Part shown: positions 35,038 to 42,992 of the stretch, piece by piece
Layout: every line of letters begins with the position of its first letter
Position numbering within the stretch: position 1 is the stretch's first letter
Assembly: GCF_900119365.1 (NCBI RefSeq)
Contig: NZ_FPJO01000025.1
Location: forward strand, 38,557-102,556
DNA: 64,000 nt
Source: Streptomyces atratus
Lineage (GTDB): Bacteria; Actinomycetota; Actinomycetes; Streptomycetales; Streptomycetaceae
Reading direction: 5' to 3'
Notes under the pieces: model-generated
What the model was told of the DNA's origin: nothing
Seen by the model: the letters and a program-made list of their open reading frames with translations, nothing else
Database searches by the model: none
Made by a program: the position numbers and the translations under genes

Positions 35038-35219
35038 GTGGCGGCGACCGCCATGCCGACCGGGAGCCCGGCGACCACGGTGATCGACCTCAAGGGCGCC
35101 GTGGTGACGCCCGGGCTCGTCGACGGCCACATCCACCCCGTCATGGGCGCCGAACTCACCCACGGCCTGGACCCGTCCGGGTGCACCACCCTCGACGAGG
35201 TACGCCAGGCCCTCGCCCC
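35038..35219 (+). pseudogene. N-terminal fragment of an amidohydrolase
   Basis: The frame encodes TTVIDLKGAVVTPGLVDGHIHPVMGAELTHGLDPSGCTTLDEVRQALA, the metal-binding start (HxH: DGHIHP) of a YtcJ-like amidohydrolase. It then breaks up within repeated CACCACCTCGCCCCT sequence at about 35210-35250. An in-frame stop lies just upstream (35032-35034), and nothing of the remaining 450 or so residues follows. It points toward the intact amidohydrolase on the opposite strand and is not identical to it (VVTPGLVDGHIHPV versus LLPGFQDAHVHAV), so it is a remnant of a different family member. Confidence 0.7.
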
Positions 35220-35249
35220 TCACCACCTCGCCCCTCACCACCTCTCGCC

Positions 35250-36893
35250 TCACTCCTGGGCCGGGGCGCCGAAGACACGCTGCCCGCCGACGTACGTGGC
35301 CTCGACGCGCAGCGAAGCGAGTTCGGCCGGGTCCACGGAGTAGGGGTCGCGGTCGAGAACGATCAGGTCCGCGAGATGGCCGGCCCGCAGAACGCCGGTG
35401 TCGTCGAGCCGGTTGACGTACGCGGAGCCCGCTGTGTACGCGCGCAGGGCGGTCGTCAGGTCGAGTCGCTGAGCGGGGAGGAACGGCGGCCGGTCCCCGC
35501 CGGGAACGATCCGGTTGACCGCCACATGGATGCCTTCCAGGGGGTCGGCGGAGCTGACGGGCCAGTCGCTGCCGGCGGCCAGCGGGGCACCGGTGCGGTG
35601 CAGGTCGCCGAAGGGGTACTGCCAGGCCGCGAGTTCGTCGCCGAGGAACGGGATGGTGAGCTCGTCCATCTGCGGTTCGTGGGCCGCCCACAGCGGCTGG
35701 AGGTTGGCGACCGCGCCGAGCCGCGCGAAGCGCGGCACGTCGTTCGGGTGCACGACCTGGAGGTGGGCCAGGTGGTGGCGGTTGCCGCGCGGCCCGTTGG
35801 CCTCCAGCGCGGCCTCGACCGCGTCGAGCGCCTCGCGGACGGCCCGGTCGCCCAGCGCGTGGAAGTGGACCTGGAAGTCCAGGGAGTCGAGCTCGGTGAC
35901 GTACCCGCGCAGCGCCCCGGGGTCGACGAAACTGAGGCCCGAATTGGCCGTGGCGCAACCGCAGGAGTCCTTGTACGGGGCGGTCATGGCGGCGGTGTGG
36001 TTCTCGGCGATGCCGTCCTGCATGATCTTGACGGTGTCGGCACGGAACCGGCCCTCGCGCAGGGTCTCGCGGAGCTCGACGAGGCGGGGGATCTGTTCGG
36101 CGCCGGCGTCCCGGTCCCACCACAGGGAGCCGTTGACCCGGGCGGTCAGCAGCCCGCGCCCGGCCGCCGTGAAATAGGCGGCCGAGACATCGGGGTGCCC
36201 GCCGTACTCGCCGAGCAGGGCGTCCTGCCAGGCGGTGATGCCGTACGAGTGCAGCAGCCGCTGGGCACGCAGCAGACCGTCGACCAGGTCGTCCACGGTG
36301 GGCCGGGGCGCGGCGCGTCCGACGAGTTCCACCGCGCCCTCCTGGAGCATGCCCGACGGGGTGCCGTCGGCTTCGCGTTCGACGCGTCCGTCCGAGGGGT
36401 CGGCGGTCGAGGCGGTCACACCGGCCAGCTCCAGCGCCCGGGTGTTGGCCCAGGCGCCGTGGTGGTCCCGGTTGGCCAGCAGTACGGGCCGGTCGGGCAC
36501 GATCTCGTCGAGCATCTGCCGGGTCGGCAGGCCACCGGGGAAGCTCTCCATCGACCAGCCGCCACCGGTGATCCAGGGCCGATCGGGGTGGGCGGCCGCG
36601 TACTCTGCGATCCTGCGGCGGTACTCGGCCGGGTCCGTCGTTCCCGTCAGATCGCAGGTGCCCAGCTCCAGGCCGCCGAACACGGCGTGGACATGGGCGT
36701 CCTGGAAGCCCGGCAGCAGCGCCCGCCCCGCCAGGTCGACGACCTGGGTGTCCGGGCCGATCAGCTCGCGCACCTCCTCACCGCCGACCGCGCTGATCCG
36801 CTCCCCGGTCACCGCCAGAGCCGTGGCGCCGGTGCGCGAGGGATCCATGGTGATCACGGAGCCTGAGGTGAAGACGAGATCTGCGTGGCTCAT
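35250..36893 (-). CDS. Amidohydrolase (YtcJ-like, amidohydrolase family 3)
   Basis: This 547-residue metal-dependent hydrolase starts HADLVFTSGSVITMDPSRTGATALAVTGERI. The metal site is PGFQDAHVHAVFGG (HxH), with HFHALGDRAVREALDAVE, HHLAHLQVVHPNDVPRFARLG and GSDWPVSSADPLEGI further on. The C-terminal strand returns with GHLADLIVLDRDPYSVDP. The family hydrolyses amides or cyclic N-acyl compounds; substrate is unknown. AAGGAG precedes the ATG at 36893. The APC permease lies 93 bp upstream on the same strand, suggesting import and hydrolysis of one compound under the divergent TetR regulator. Confidence 0.92.
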   Translation of the reverse strand: MSHADLVFTSGSVITMDPSRTGATALAVTGERISAVGGEEVRELIGPDTQVVDLAGRALLPGFQDAHVHAVFGGLELGTCDLTGTTDPAEYRRRIAEYAAAHPDRPWITGGGWSMESFPGGLPTRQMLDEIVPDRPVLLANRDHHGAWANTRALELAGVTASTADPSDGRVEREADGTPSGMLQEGAVELVGRAAPRPTVDDLVDGLLRAQRLLHSYGITAWQDALLGEYGGHPDVSAAYFTAAGRGLLTARVNGSLWWDRDAGAEQIPRLVELRETLREGRFRADTVKIMQDGIAENHTAAMTAPYKDSCGCATANSGLSFVDPGALRGYVTELDSLDFQVHFHALGDRAVREALDAVEAALEANGPRGNRHHLAHLQVVHPNDVPRFARLGAVANLQPLWAAHEPQMDELTIPFLGDELAAWQYPFGDLHRTGAPLAAGSDWPVSSADPLEGIHVAVNRIVPGGDRPPFLPAQRLDLTTALRAYTAGSAYVNRLDDTGVLRAGHLADLIVLDRDPYSVDPAELASLRVEATYVGGQRVFGAPAQE

Positions 36894-36986
36894 CGGGTGG
36901 TACTCCTTGCGGTGTTGGTTCATGGTCGGGCAACGGCGGAGGCGGGCGGACCCGTTCCGCACGGTGGGGTGTGGTGCGCCGGTGCG

Positions 36987-38540
36987 TCACATGGCCGGCG
37001 CGGAGCCTCCGGCTGGCACGGGTGCCTCCGGCGTCCGGGGTGCGGACGCCGGATCGCGGTAGAAGTAGGGGGCGCGCCGCCGGTACTTGGCCCACAGGGC
37101 GGCCGGGACTCCGGTGACGAGGATGACCATCGGCACCAGCGTCAGGAAGCGGCCGTTGTCGGCGGCGAACGCGAAGTGGTCGCAGGACGTCCACAGACTG
37201 AAGACCATGTAGCAGCCGAGCCCGAGCAGCGCGAGCCCGCACACGACCGGCACCAGCACCGTGACGACGAGCATGCGCGGGTTCCGCCGTGCGTCCGGGG
37301 CGAAGGTGATCGCGCAGGCCAGCGCGGCGAAGGCGTAGTAGAGGGAGATCAGGATGCCGACGGAGGTGACGGATCCGACGATGATGTCCTGCAGACTGCC
37401 CAGACCGGCCGACAGCAGGGCCAGAACCGCGGACACGGCGGCGATCCGCAGGGTCGACACGTGCGGGGTACGGCGGCGGTTGTGCAGCGCCGCCCAGCCG
37501 GCACCGAGCACTCCGTCCCGGCTCATCGCGAGCGTCTGGCGTGCGGAGCCGATCAGCACCGACTGTACACACGCGATGATGGAGCAGAGCAGGACGAGGG
37601 TGGTCACCGCCCGGCCGACACCCCCGGCCGCCATCTCCCCGATGTAGGGCAGGCCGCGCTCCCCGTTGGCCACGAGCTCCTCGGGAGTCAGGGCGCGCTG
37701 GAAGGCCACGGCCGCGAACAGGAACAGTCCGGCGACCGCCGCGAGCGACCACATCCCGGCCCGCGCCGAGGTGCGGGCGTCGGCGTTCTCCTCCGTCACC
37801 GAGAACGCGGTCTCCCAGCCCCAGTACATGAACACCGCCAGCAGGATCCCCATCGCCATCACCGAGGGCGAGGAGAAGACAGTGGGGGAGAACCAGTCGA
37901 GGTCGAAGGAGGCCGCGTGCCCGGCGACGACGGCCCACAGAAAGAGGGCGAGGAGCACCACGAACTCAAGGCTGATGAGGACCAGTTGGAATCGGGCGGC
38001 GACCTCGACGCCGAGGATCGCCAGCGCGGTGAGACCGGCGGCGAGGGCCAGTCCCGCCGCCATCGAGGCGAACACCGGAGCGTCGGCCAGGTTCACACCG
38101 GCCACCCGGTGCAGTCCCATCGAGTCGACCGCCAGCAGTGTGTACTGCCCCATCAGCGGGATGGCGTAGGACAGGAACAGCACCTGGGTGACGACGGTGA
38201 CCCAGCCGATCATGTATCCCGGCATCGGCCCGACCGCTCTGCCCACCCACACGTACGCCGTGCCGCAGTTGGCCTCGCGCTGGTTCAGTTTGGTGTAGGC
38301 GAGCGCGATGCCGAGGATCGGCAGCAGACCCAGCAGGAAGGCCGCCGGGATTCCCACGCCCACCGAGGCGCCGATCATGCCCAGACCGACGCCGATGCTG
38401 AAGGTCGGGCTGATGTTGGACAGGGAGAGCACGACCCCGTCCAGCACCCCGAGCACCTTGGGCAGTGCCACGGGGTGTCCCGACGGGGCGGCCGCGGTCG
38501 CGGTGCCGGGCGCGGGCGATGGGGGCGGGTGACCGGGCAT
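36987..38540 (-). CDS. APC-superfamily amino acid/amine permease
   Basis: This 517-residue permease has about 12 hydrophobic segments. The N-terminus has GVVLSLSNISPTFSIGVGLGMIGASVG, the unwound-helix glycine pattern of APC transporters, then TKLNQREANCGTAYVWVGRAVGP. FMYWGWETAFSVTEENADA is the helix-6 region. The C-terminal tail (residues about 490-517) is hydrophilic. AAGGAG lies before the ATG at 38540. Substrate is probably an amino acid or amine. It is transcribed with the amidohydrolase and away from the TetR gene. Confidence 0.92.
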   Translation of the reverse strand: MPGHPPPSPAPGTATAAAPSGHPVALPKVLGVLDGVVLSLSNISPTFSIGVGLGMIGASVGVGIPAAFLLGLLPILGIALAYTKLNQREANCGTAYVWVGRAVGPMPGYMIGWVTVVTQVLFLSYAIPLMGQYTLLAVDSMGLHRVAGVNLADAPVFASMAAGLALAAGLTALAILGVEVAARFQLVLISLEFVVLLALFLWAVVAGHAASFDLDWFSPTVFSSPSVMAMGILLAVFMYWGWETAFSVTEENADARTSARAGMWSLAAVAGLFLFAAVAFQRALTPEELVANGERGLPYIGEMAAGGVGRAVTTLVLLCSIIACVQSVLIGSARQTLAMSRDGVLGAGWAALHNRRRTPHVSTLRIAAVSAVLALLSAGLGSLQDIIVGSVTSVGILISLYYAFAALACAITFAPDARRNPRMLVVTVLVPVVCGLALLGLGCYMVFSLWTSCDHFAFAADNGRFLTLVPMVILVTGVPAALWAKYRRRAPYFYRDPASAPRTPEAPVPAGGSAPAM

Positions 38541-38625
38541 GGGTGTCTCCTTGCCTCTGACAGGGCGGTGCGATGTGCCGGGTGCGGTACGGGTGGCGGC
38601 AGCGTGGCAGGGAAACGACAGCAAA

Positions 38626-38652
38626 GTCAACGGTGATGACAACGCGGTTGAC
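38626..38652. promoter_or_regulatory. Candidate operator between APC permease and TetR genes
   Basis: GTCAAC (38626-38631) and GTTGAC (38647-38652) form an inverted repeat spaced by 15 bp. Each arm carries a TTGACT -35-like hexamer, one per strand (38625-38630 minus, 38648-38653 plus), so a bound dimer would block both divergent promoters. This suits TetR autoregulation. Confidence 0.5.
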
Positions 38653-38735
38653 TCATGGGTTCCGAGGGTATGGCGTACCGGGGTGCGACGGGCGGCAGAA
38701 TGGGGCTGGGCCGACCGGAACGAGGGGAGTGCGCA

Positions 38736-39452
38736 GTGGAGTCACGTACGGGGAAACGGGCCGCGGCGGCCGGGGGGAAGCGCGCCGAATCCGGCCGTCC
38801 GAGGCCGTCGCTCAGCCCTCGGCTGATCGTGGAGGCGTGCCTCGAACTGATGGACACCGTTGGAGCTGACGCCCTGACGTTCCGCCGGATCGGCGCCCAG
38901 CTGGGCGCCGACCCCACTGCCCTCTACCGGCACTTCCGCAACAAGGACGATCTGCTGCTCGCGGTGGCGGACCATCTGCTGGAGGAGGGGCTCGAAGGTC
39001 TCGAACCCTCCGACGACTGGCGGCAGACGCTGCGCGGCCTGTTCATCCGCATCCACAAGGTCTATCTCTCGCATCCGCGGGCCGCCGTGCTCGCCACGGT
39101 GCGCATCACGCGGCGCCCGGCCGAGATGAGGGTCATCGAGATGACCCTCACCGCGCTGTCCGACGCGGGATTCTCACCCGAGGAGGCGGTGCGCCACTAC
39201 CGTGCGCTGGTGGACTCCGTCCTGGCCTGGTCGTGCATGGACGCCACGTACTGCACGCTCGACGCGCACACCCGCCGCGGCGACGAGTCCGCCTGGTCCG
39301 GCGAGTACGCGGTCGTACCTGCCGCCACCCACCCCCATATCGCGGCGGCGGCGCCCTACTTGGCCTCGGTGGAGGACGGTGCCAACTTCCATTTCGCGCT
39401 GGACCTGATGCTGGACGCCATCGCCGCCCGCGCCCCCTCGAACCCGGCCTGA
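38736..39452 (+). CDS. TetR-family transcriptional regulator
   Basis: This 238-residue regulator has an N-terminal helix-turn-helix LIVEACLELMDTVGADALTFRRIGAQLGADPTALYRHFRNKDDLLLAVADHLL, the TetR DNA-binding signature. A basic leader of about 30 residues precedes it, and an alpha-helical ligand-binding half follows, with a TetR_C-like segment PEEAVRHYRALVDSVLAWSCMDA. I chose the GTG at 38736 because GAGGGGAG lies upstream; the ATGs upstream lack such a site. It probably represses the divergent permease/amidohydrolase genes and itself. Confidence 0.9.
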   Translation: MESRTGKRAAAAGGKRAESGRPRPSLSPRLIVEACLELMDTVGADALTFRRIGAQLGADPTALYRHFRNKDDLLLAVADHLLEEGLEGLEPSDDWRQTLRGLFIRIHKVYLSHPRAAVLATVRITRRPAEMRVIEMTLTALSDAGFSPEEAVRHYRALVDSVLAWSCMDATYCTLDAHTRRGDESAWSGEYAVVPAATHPHIAAAAPYLASVEDGANFHFALDLMLDAIAARAPSNPA

Positions 39453-39459
39453 GCAGCTG

Positions 39460-39636
39460 GTGACCCGAGTCAGGGATTCGTCGGCAGTGGTGGGCGACTT
39501 TGCCGATGATCTCGTCTGCGGCCTCCGTCCGGGCGCAGGGCCGTGGCTGCTCGTTCCAGTCGGCCGGCCAGGTCCGGATGCCGCGTCCGAAGGCTTGGAC
39601 GCCGCGCTTGAGCGCCGGTCCTGCGGCACCGATGGT
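39460..39636 (-). mobile_element. C-terminal remnant of an IS630-type transposase
   Basis: Read on the minus strand, this encodes IGAAGPALKRGVQAFGRGIR then TWPADWNEQPRPCARTEAAD and EIIGKVAHHCRRIPDSGH. This is the characteristic tail of IS630-family transposases (…W..DWNE.PRPF.W.K.A.EI…C.RI..SGH). The usual stop after SGH is missing and the frame runs into the tetR end. There is no start or catalytic DDE region, so only a decayed end is left. Inverted repeats could not be assigned. Confidence 0.65.
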
Positions 39637-39699
39637 TACTCACGCTTGTCCTGGACACGTTCGCACCCCTGACCAGCAACATGACCGGCCGGACACGTC

Positions 39700-41301
39700 C
39701 TAGTCGGGTCGCCGCACGCCGATCCGGTCGATGGCACACGACCCGGGGACGCCGGTGCTGTCGAGGTGCTGTCCGAGGTGGGTCAGGCGGAGTGTGTTGG
39801 TTCCCGCCCGCAGGGGTACCTGGGTGAACTCCGGCTCGGCGTAGGTCATGACCGGGCTGTAGAGGTCGATCGGATCACCGATCGTGGTGCCGTTCACCGA
39901 CAGCCGGTAGATGCCCCGGGAATAGTGCCGTTTCACCCGCAGGCGCAGGGTCCGCAGACCGGGTCCCGGCTGCCGGAATTCGACGGTCAGTGCGTTGCCG
40001 GTGGCGGCCGGCGTGAACAACAGCCCATGACCGGCGCCGCATTGGGCGTCGGCGAAGACCTCGGCGCGGCCGCCCGACACGGTGAGGGCGAGCTCCTCCG
40101 CCTCCGCCGTCCAGTCCAGCGGACGTGGCGTCCAACTGCCGCGCGAGTCGCAGAGCACCACGCGGGTGCGGTCGGTGGCGGCCTCCGTGTCGGTGTAGGC
40201 GACCATGCGGCCATCGGGCGAGAAGGCCGGATGGGGATGGCCGGGATGAGCGGAGCCCCAGCCCGCCAGGCCGAGTGTGCGCGGTGGGTGCACGCCGGTC
40301 AGGTCGACAAGCGCCACCGAACCCACCTGCCCGAGTGCCGAACCGTTGCGACCGTTGGTGTCGGTCACGGCCCAGCGGCCGTCGGCGGAGATGTCGCAGT
40401 GGTTGTACGCACCGTTCGCGCCCGACGGCCCCGGCGCCAGCAGCCGGTCCGGCCGGTCGTCCGGGTGGACCATCCACAACCCCGACGAGCTGCCGCCGAT
40501 GCCCACGACGAGACACCCGGTATCGGCGCGGGACTTCCACACGCCGTGAGTGCCGACCGGGACGCCGGCAGCGGCCTGGTCCCAGATCATCTTGCCGTGC
40601 GGCGCGTGGACCGGATGCAGGGCCCAGGAGTGGATGCTGCCGCCGAGCGCGTAGCCGATCCATTCCGGATCGTGGGCGCTGTACTGGAAGTGCGTGGCGA
40701 ACACCTCCCCCGAGAAGACCTCTCTGACCCGGCCGTCGCCGAGCTCGATCTCCACCGCTGCGGTCGGGCCTGCGGTGATCGGTGCCGGGTAGTGGCTGCA
40801 CAGCACCCGGTCGCCCGCCGGATGCAGATTGACGACGACGCTGAGCGCGCGGCCCGGCGGCGGTGAGTAGAGCTTCACGGGCGCCGGATCGGCCAGGTCG
40901 AGATCGATCAGCCAGACCGCGTTCTCCGCGCAGGTGACGAGGCGTCCGGAGTGGATGTTCCACCAGACGAACGGATTCCGGTCGCCCGCCGAGGTGGCGA
41001 ACCGCGCCAGGAACCGCTCCTCACCGGAGCGCACATTCACCTCCCACAGACTCGTGGCCCCGGTCTCGCGCTGACCGAGCACGATGCGGTCGGCGTCGAC
41101 GAAGCCGTTGTGGGTGGGGTACGTGAAGTAGCGCCGCTGATCGAACGAACTGAGGCGGCGCAACTCGAACGGCTCCTGGGTCGCAGCGGGGGCGGGAGCG
41201 GCAGATGCTTCGCTCGGCGCTCCCGTCCCGGCGGTGAATCCTGCGGCCAGCACGGCCAGTCCGGCCATGCGGCCGAACCCTCTGCGGGTGATCTCACTCA
41301 T
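39700..41301 (-). CDS. Tat-exported beta-propeller protein, oligogalacturonate-lyase-like
   Basis: This 533-residue secreted protein has a Tat signal (ITRRGFGRMAGLAVLAAGFTAGTGA). Residues about 45-400 are propeller-like repeats (THNGFVDADRIVLGQRETGATSLWEVNVRSGEE, NLHPAGDRVLCSHY, HCDISADGRWAVTDTNGRNG, HPAFSPDGRMVAYTDTE). This is the layout of oligogalacturonate lyases (PL22) and WD40-like TolB propellers. The C-terminal 130 residues are a beta domain (FRQPGPGLRTLRLRVKRHYSRGIYRLSVNGTTIGD...CAIDRIGV) that could bind carbohydrate. GAGGAC supports the ATG at 41301 rather than the one at 41316. PL22 activity is inferred, not shown. Confidence 0.7.
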   Translation of the reverse strand: MSEITRRGFGRMAGLAVLAAGFTAGTGAPSEASAAPAPAATQEPFELRRLSSFDQRRYFTYPTHNGFVDADRIVLGQRETGATSLWEVNVRSGEERFLARFATSAGDRNPFVWWNIHSGRLVTCAENAVWLIDLDLADPAPVKLYSPPPGRALSVVVNLHPAGDRVLCSHYPAPITAGPTAAVEIELGDGRVREVFSGEVFATHFQYSAHDPEWIGYALGGSIHSWALHPVHAPHGKMIWDQAAAGVPVGTHGVWKSRADTGCLVVGIGGSSSGLWMVHPDDRPDRLLAPGPSGANGAYNHCDISADGRWAVTDTNGRNGSALGQVGSVALVDLTGVHPPRTLGLAGWGSAHPGHPHPAFSPDGRMVAYTDTEAATDRTRVVLCDSRGSWTPRPLDWTAEAEELALTVSGGRAEVFADAQCGAGHGLLFTPAATGNALTVEFRQPGPGLRTLRLRVKRHYSRGIYRLSVNGTTIGDPIDLYSPVMTYAEPEFTQVPLRAGTNTLRLTHLGQHLDSTGVPGSCAIDRIGVRRPD

Positions 41302-41372
41302 GGCGTCCTCACTCATGCGTGCTCACGGTGGGTGGCGCTCAGCTTCGAACCCGCCGATGAAGAAAGTCAAGG

Positions 41373-41390
41373 TACTAATACGAATTAGTA
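41373..41390. promoter_or_regulatory. AT-rich palindromic operator candidate
   Basis: TACTAAT (41373-41379) and ATTAGTA (41384-41390) form a perfect 7-bp inverted repeat around ACGA. The 18-bp site is strikingly AT-rich for this genome. It lies 72 bp upstream of the propeller gene start on the minus strand, where an operator or promoter is expected. Confidence 0.6.
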
Positions 41391-41498
41391 GGTGCAGGCG
41401 GCACAGGCGGCGGCCGCCCCGGGGATACGGGGGACCGGCCCGCCGACGGATCGGCCGAGTCGGGGCGGCCAAGTGTGCCAACTGGCCGAGGTGGACGC

Positions 41499-42992
41499 TT
41501 ACTCGGGAACCTTCGGATAGACCGCCTGGGCGAACCTCGCCACGAAGACGCAGTCCCCGCCGAGGATGTTGTCCCCTTCGGTGCCGAAGACGACGGCGTA
41601 GCCGAAGGACGTCGGCCACGACACCTCGCAGCCGGTCTCCGCCGCGTTGGAGTAGGCCTGCGCGTCCGGGATGCCGGAGAGGTCCACCGAGTCGCGGCGG
41701 CGGTCCTTGCTGATCACCTCGATACGGCTCGGTGCGTACACCAGCGTGTAGTAGCCGTCCATGTCGGTGTCGGGGTCGCCGAACTGGGCTGTCTGCCACT
41801 TGCAGGACCTCATGGTCTCCGAGCCGCTGCTGTACCCGCCCGGCGTGCCCGTGTCCACGAGCACGCTCTCCTGGATGATGTCGCGGTCGATGATGTCGCA
41901 GGGGTCGGTACTTCCGGCGGACGGTCCTTTGCTGCCTGTGGCCCGGGGGCTGCCGTGGCCGGCGGCGTTGTCGTCCGACCGGTCCGGGCCGCCGAGCCAG
42001 GCCACCGCACCCCAGACGGCGGCCGCGGCCAGCACCAGGCCGCCGGAGGCGAGCAGGGCGATCCGTCCGCGCCGCCGGGACGGGCCGCCGGTCCCGGGAT
42101 CCGAGGGGATCTCGTCGGGCGGCAGCACCTTCGTCTCCTCGCGGCGTTCGCGCACCATCGCGCTCACACCCGCCGGGAGCCACTCCGTGTCGTCCGTCGA
42201 CGTGGCAAGGTGCTCCAGGGCCTTGGCGACGGTCGGGCGGAGCTCCGGCTCCGTGGCCAGACAGGCCGTCAGGAACGGGACCAGTTCGGGCGGCACGCCT
42301 GTCAGGTCAGGGGCCTCGTGCACGGTCCGGTAATGGATCGCGGCCGCGCTGCCCTGCCCGTACGGACTGTGCCCCGTGGCCGCGTAGACCAGGACGCAGC
42401 CGAGGGCGAACACATCGGAGGCGGGCCCGGTCTCACGGCCGAGGCACTGCTCGGGCGACATGAAGCCCGGCGTGCCGATCACCGATGCCGTCAGGTGCGC
42501 CGAGTCGAGGGCACGGGCGATGCCGAAGTCGATGACACGTGGCCCGTCGTCCGCCAGGATCACGTTGGCCGGCTTCAGATCACGGTGGACGAGGCCGCAG
42601 TCGTGGATCGCGGCGAGGCCCTCGGCCAGGCCCGAGCCGAGCACCCGCAGCGCCGAGTACGGGAGTGGGCCGTGTGTCCGTACCGCCTGCTGGAGGGACG
42701 GCCCGGGAATGTAGGCGGTGACCAGCCACGGCCGGTCGTCGTCCACGCCCGCGTCCACGACCTGGGCGGTGTAGAAGCCGCCGACCTTCCGGGCCGCCTC
42801 GGCCTCCAGGGCGAACCGCCGCCGGAATTCCGTGTCTTCGGCCAGTTCCGGGTTCACCAGCTTCACCGCGACCATCCGGCCGCCCTGCGACCGGCCGAGG
42901 AACACCTGCCCCATGCCGCCGCGTCCGAGCTTGCCCACGAGGCGGTAGGGGCCGACACGGCGCGGGTCCCCGGTCGCCATCGGGTCGGTCAC
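41499..42992 (-). CDS. Membrane Ser/Thr protein kinase with extracellular sensor domain
   Basis: This 497-residue Hanks-type kinase has a glycine loop LGRGGMGQV, catalytic lysine in VAVKLV, HRDLKPAN (Asp138), DFGIARAL and the APE-like GFMSPEQCLG. All key residues are present, so it should be active. The kinase domain is residues 1-270, a juxtamembrane linker follows, and RIALLASGGLVLAAAAVWGAVAWLGG is the single membrane helix. The outer domain (about residues 350-497) has DPCDIIDRD...RSCKWQT, similar in pattern to DUF3558-like cysteine domains. Its GTG overlaps the TGA of the upstream pseudokinase gene (GTGA), so both are made together. Confidence 0.92.
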   Translation of the reverse strand: MTDPMATGDPRRVGPYRLVGKLGRGGMGQVFLGRSQGGRMVAVKLVNPELAEDTEFRRRFALEAEAARKVGGFYTAQVVDAGVDDDRPWLVTAYIPGPSLQQAVRTHGPLPYSALRVLGSGLAEGLAAIHDCGLVHRDLKPANVILADDGPRVIDFGIARALDSAHLTASVIGTPGFMSPEQCLGRETGPASDVFALGCVLVYAATGHSPYGQGSAAAIHYRTVHEAPDLTGVPPELVPFLTACLATEPELRPTVAKALEHLATSTDDTEWLPAGVSAMVRERREETKVLPPDEIPSDPGTGGPSRRRGRIALLASGGLVLAAAAVWGAVAWLGGPDRSDDNAAGHGSPRATGSKGPSAGSTDPCDIIDRDIIQESVLVDTGTPGGYSSGSETMRSCKWQTAQFGDPDTDMDGYYTLVYAPSRIEVISKDRRRDSVDLSGIPDAQAYSNAAETGCEVSWPTSFGYAVVFGTEGDNILGGDCVFVARFAQAVYPKVPE

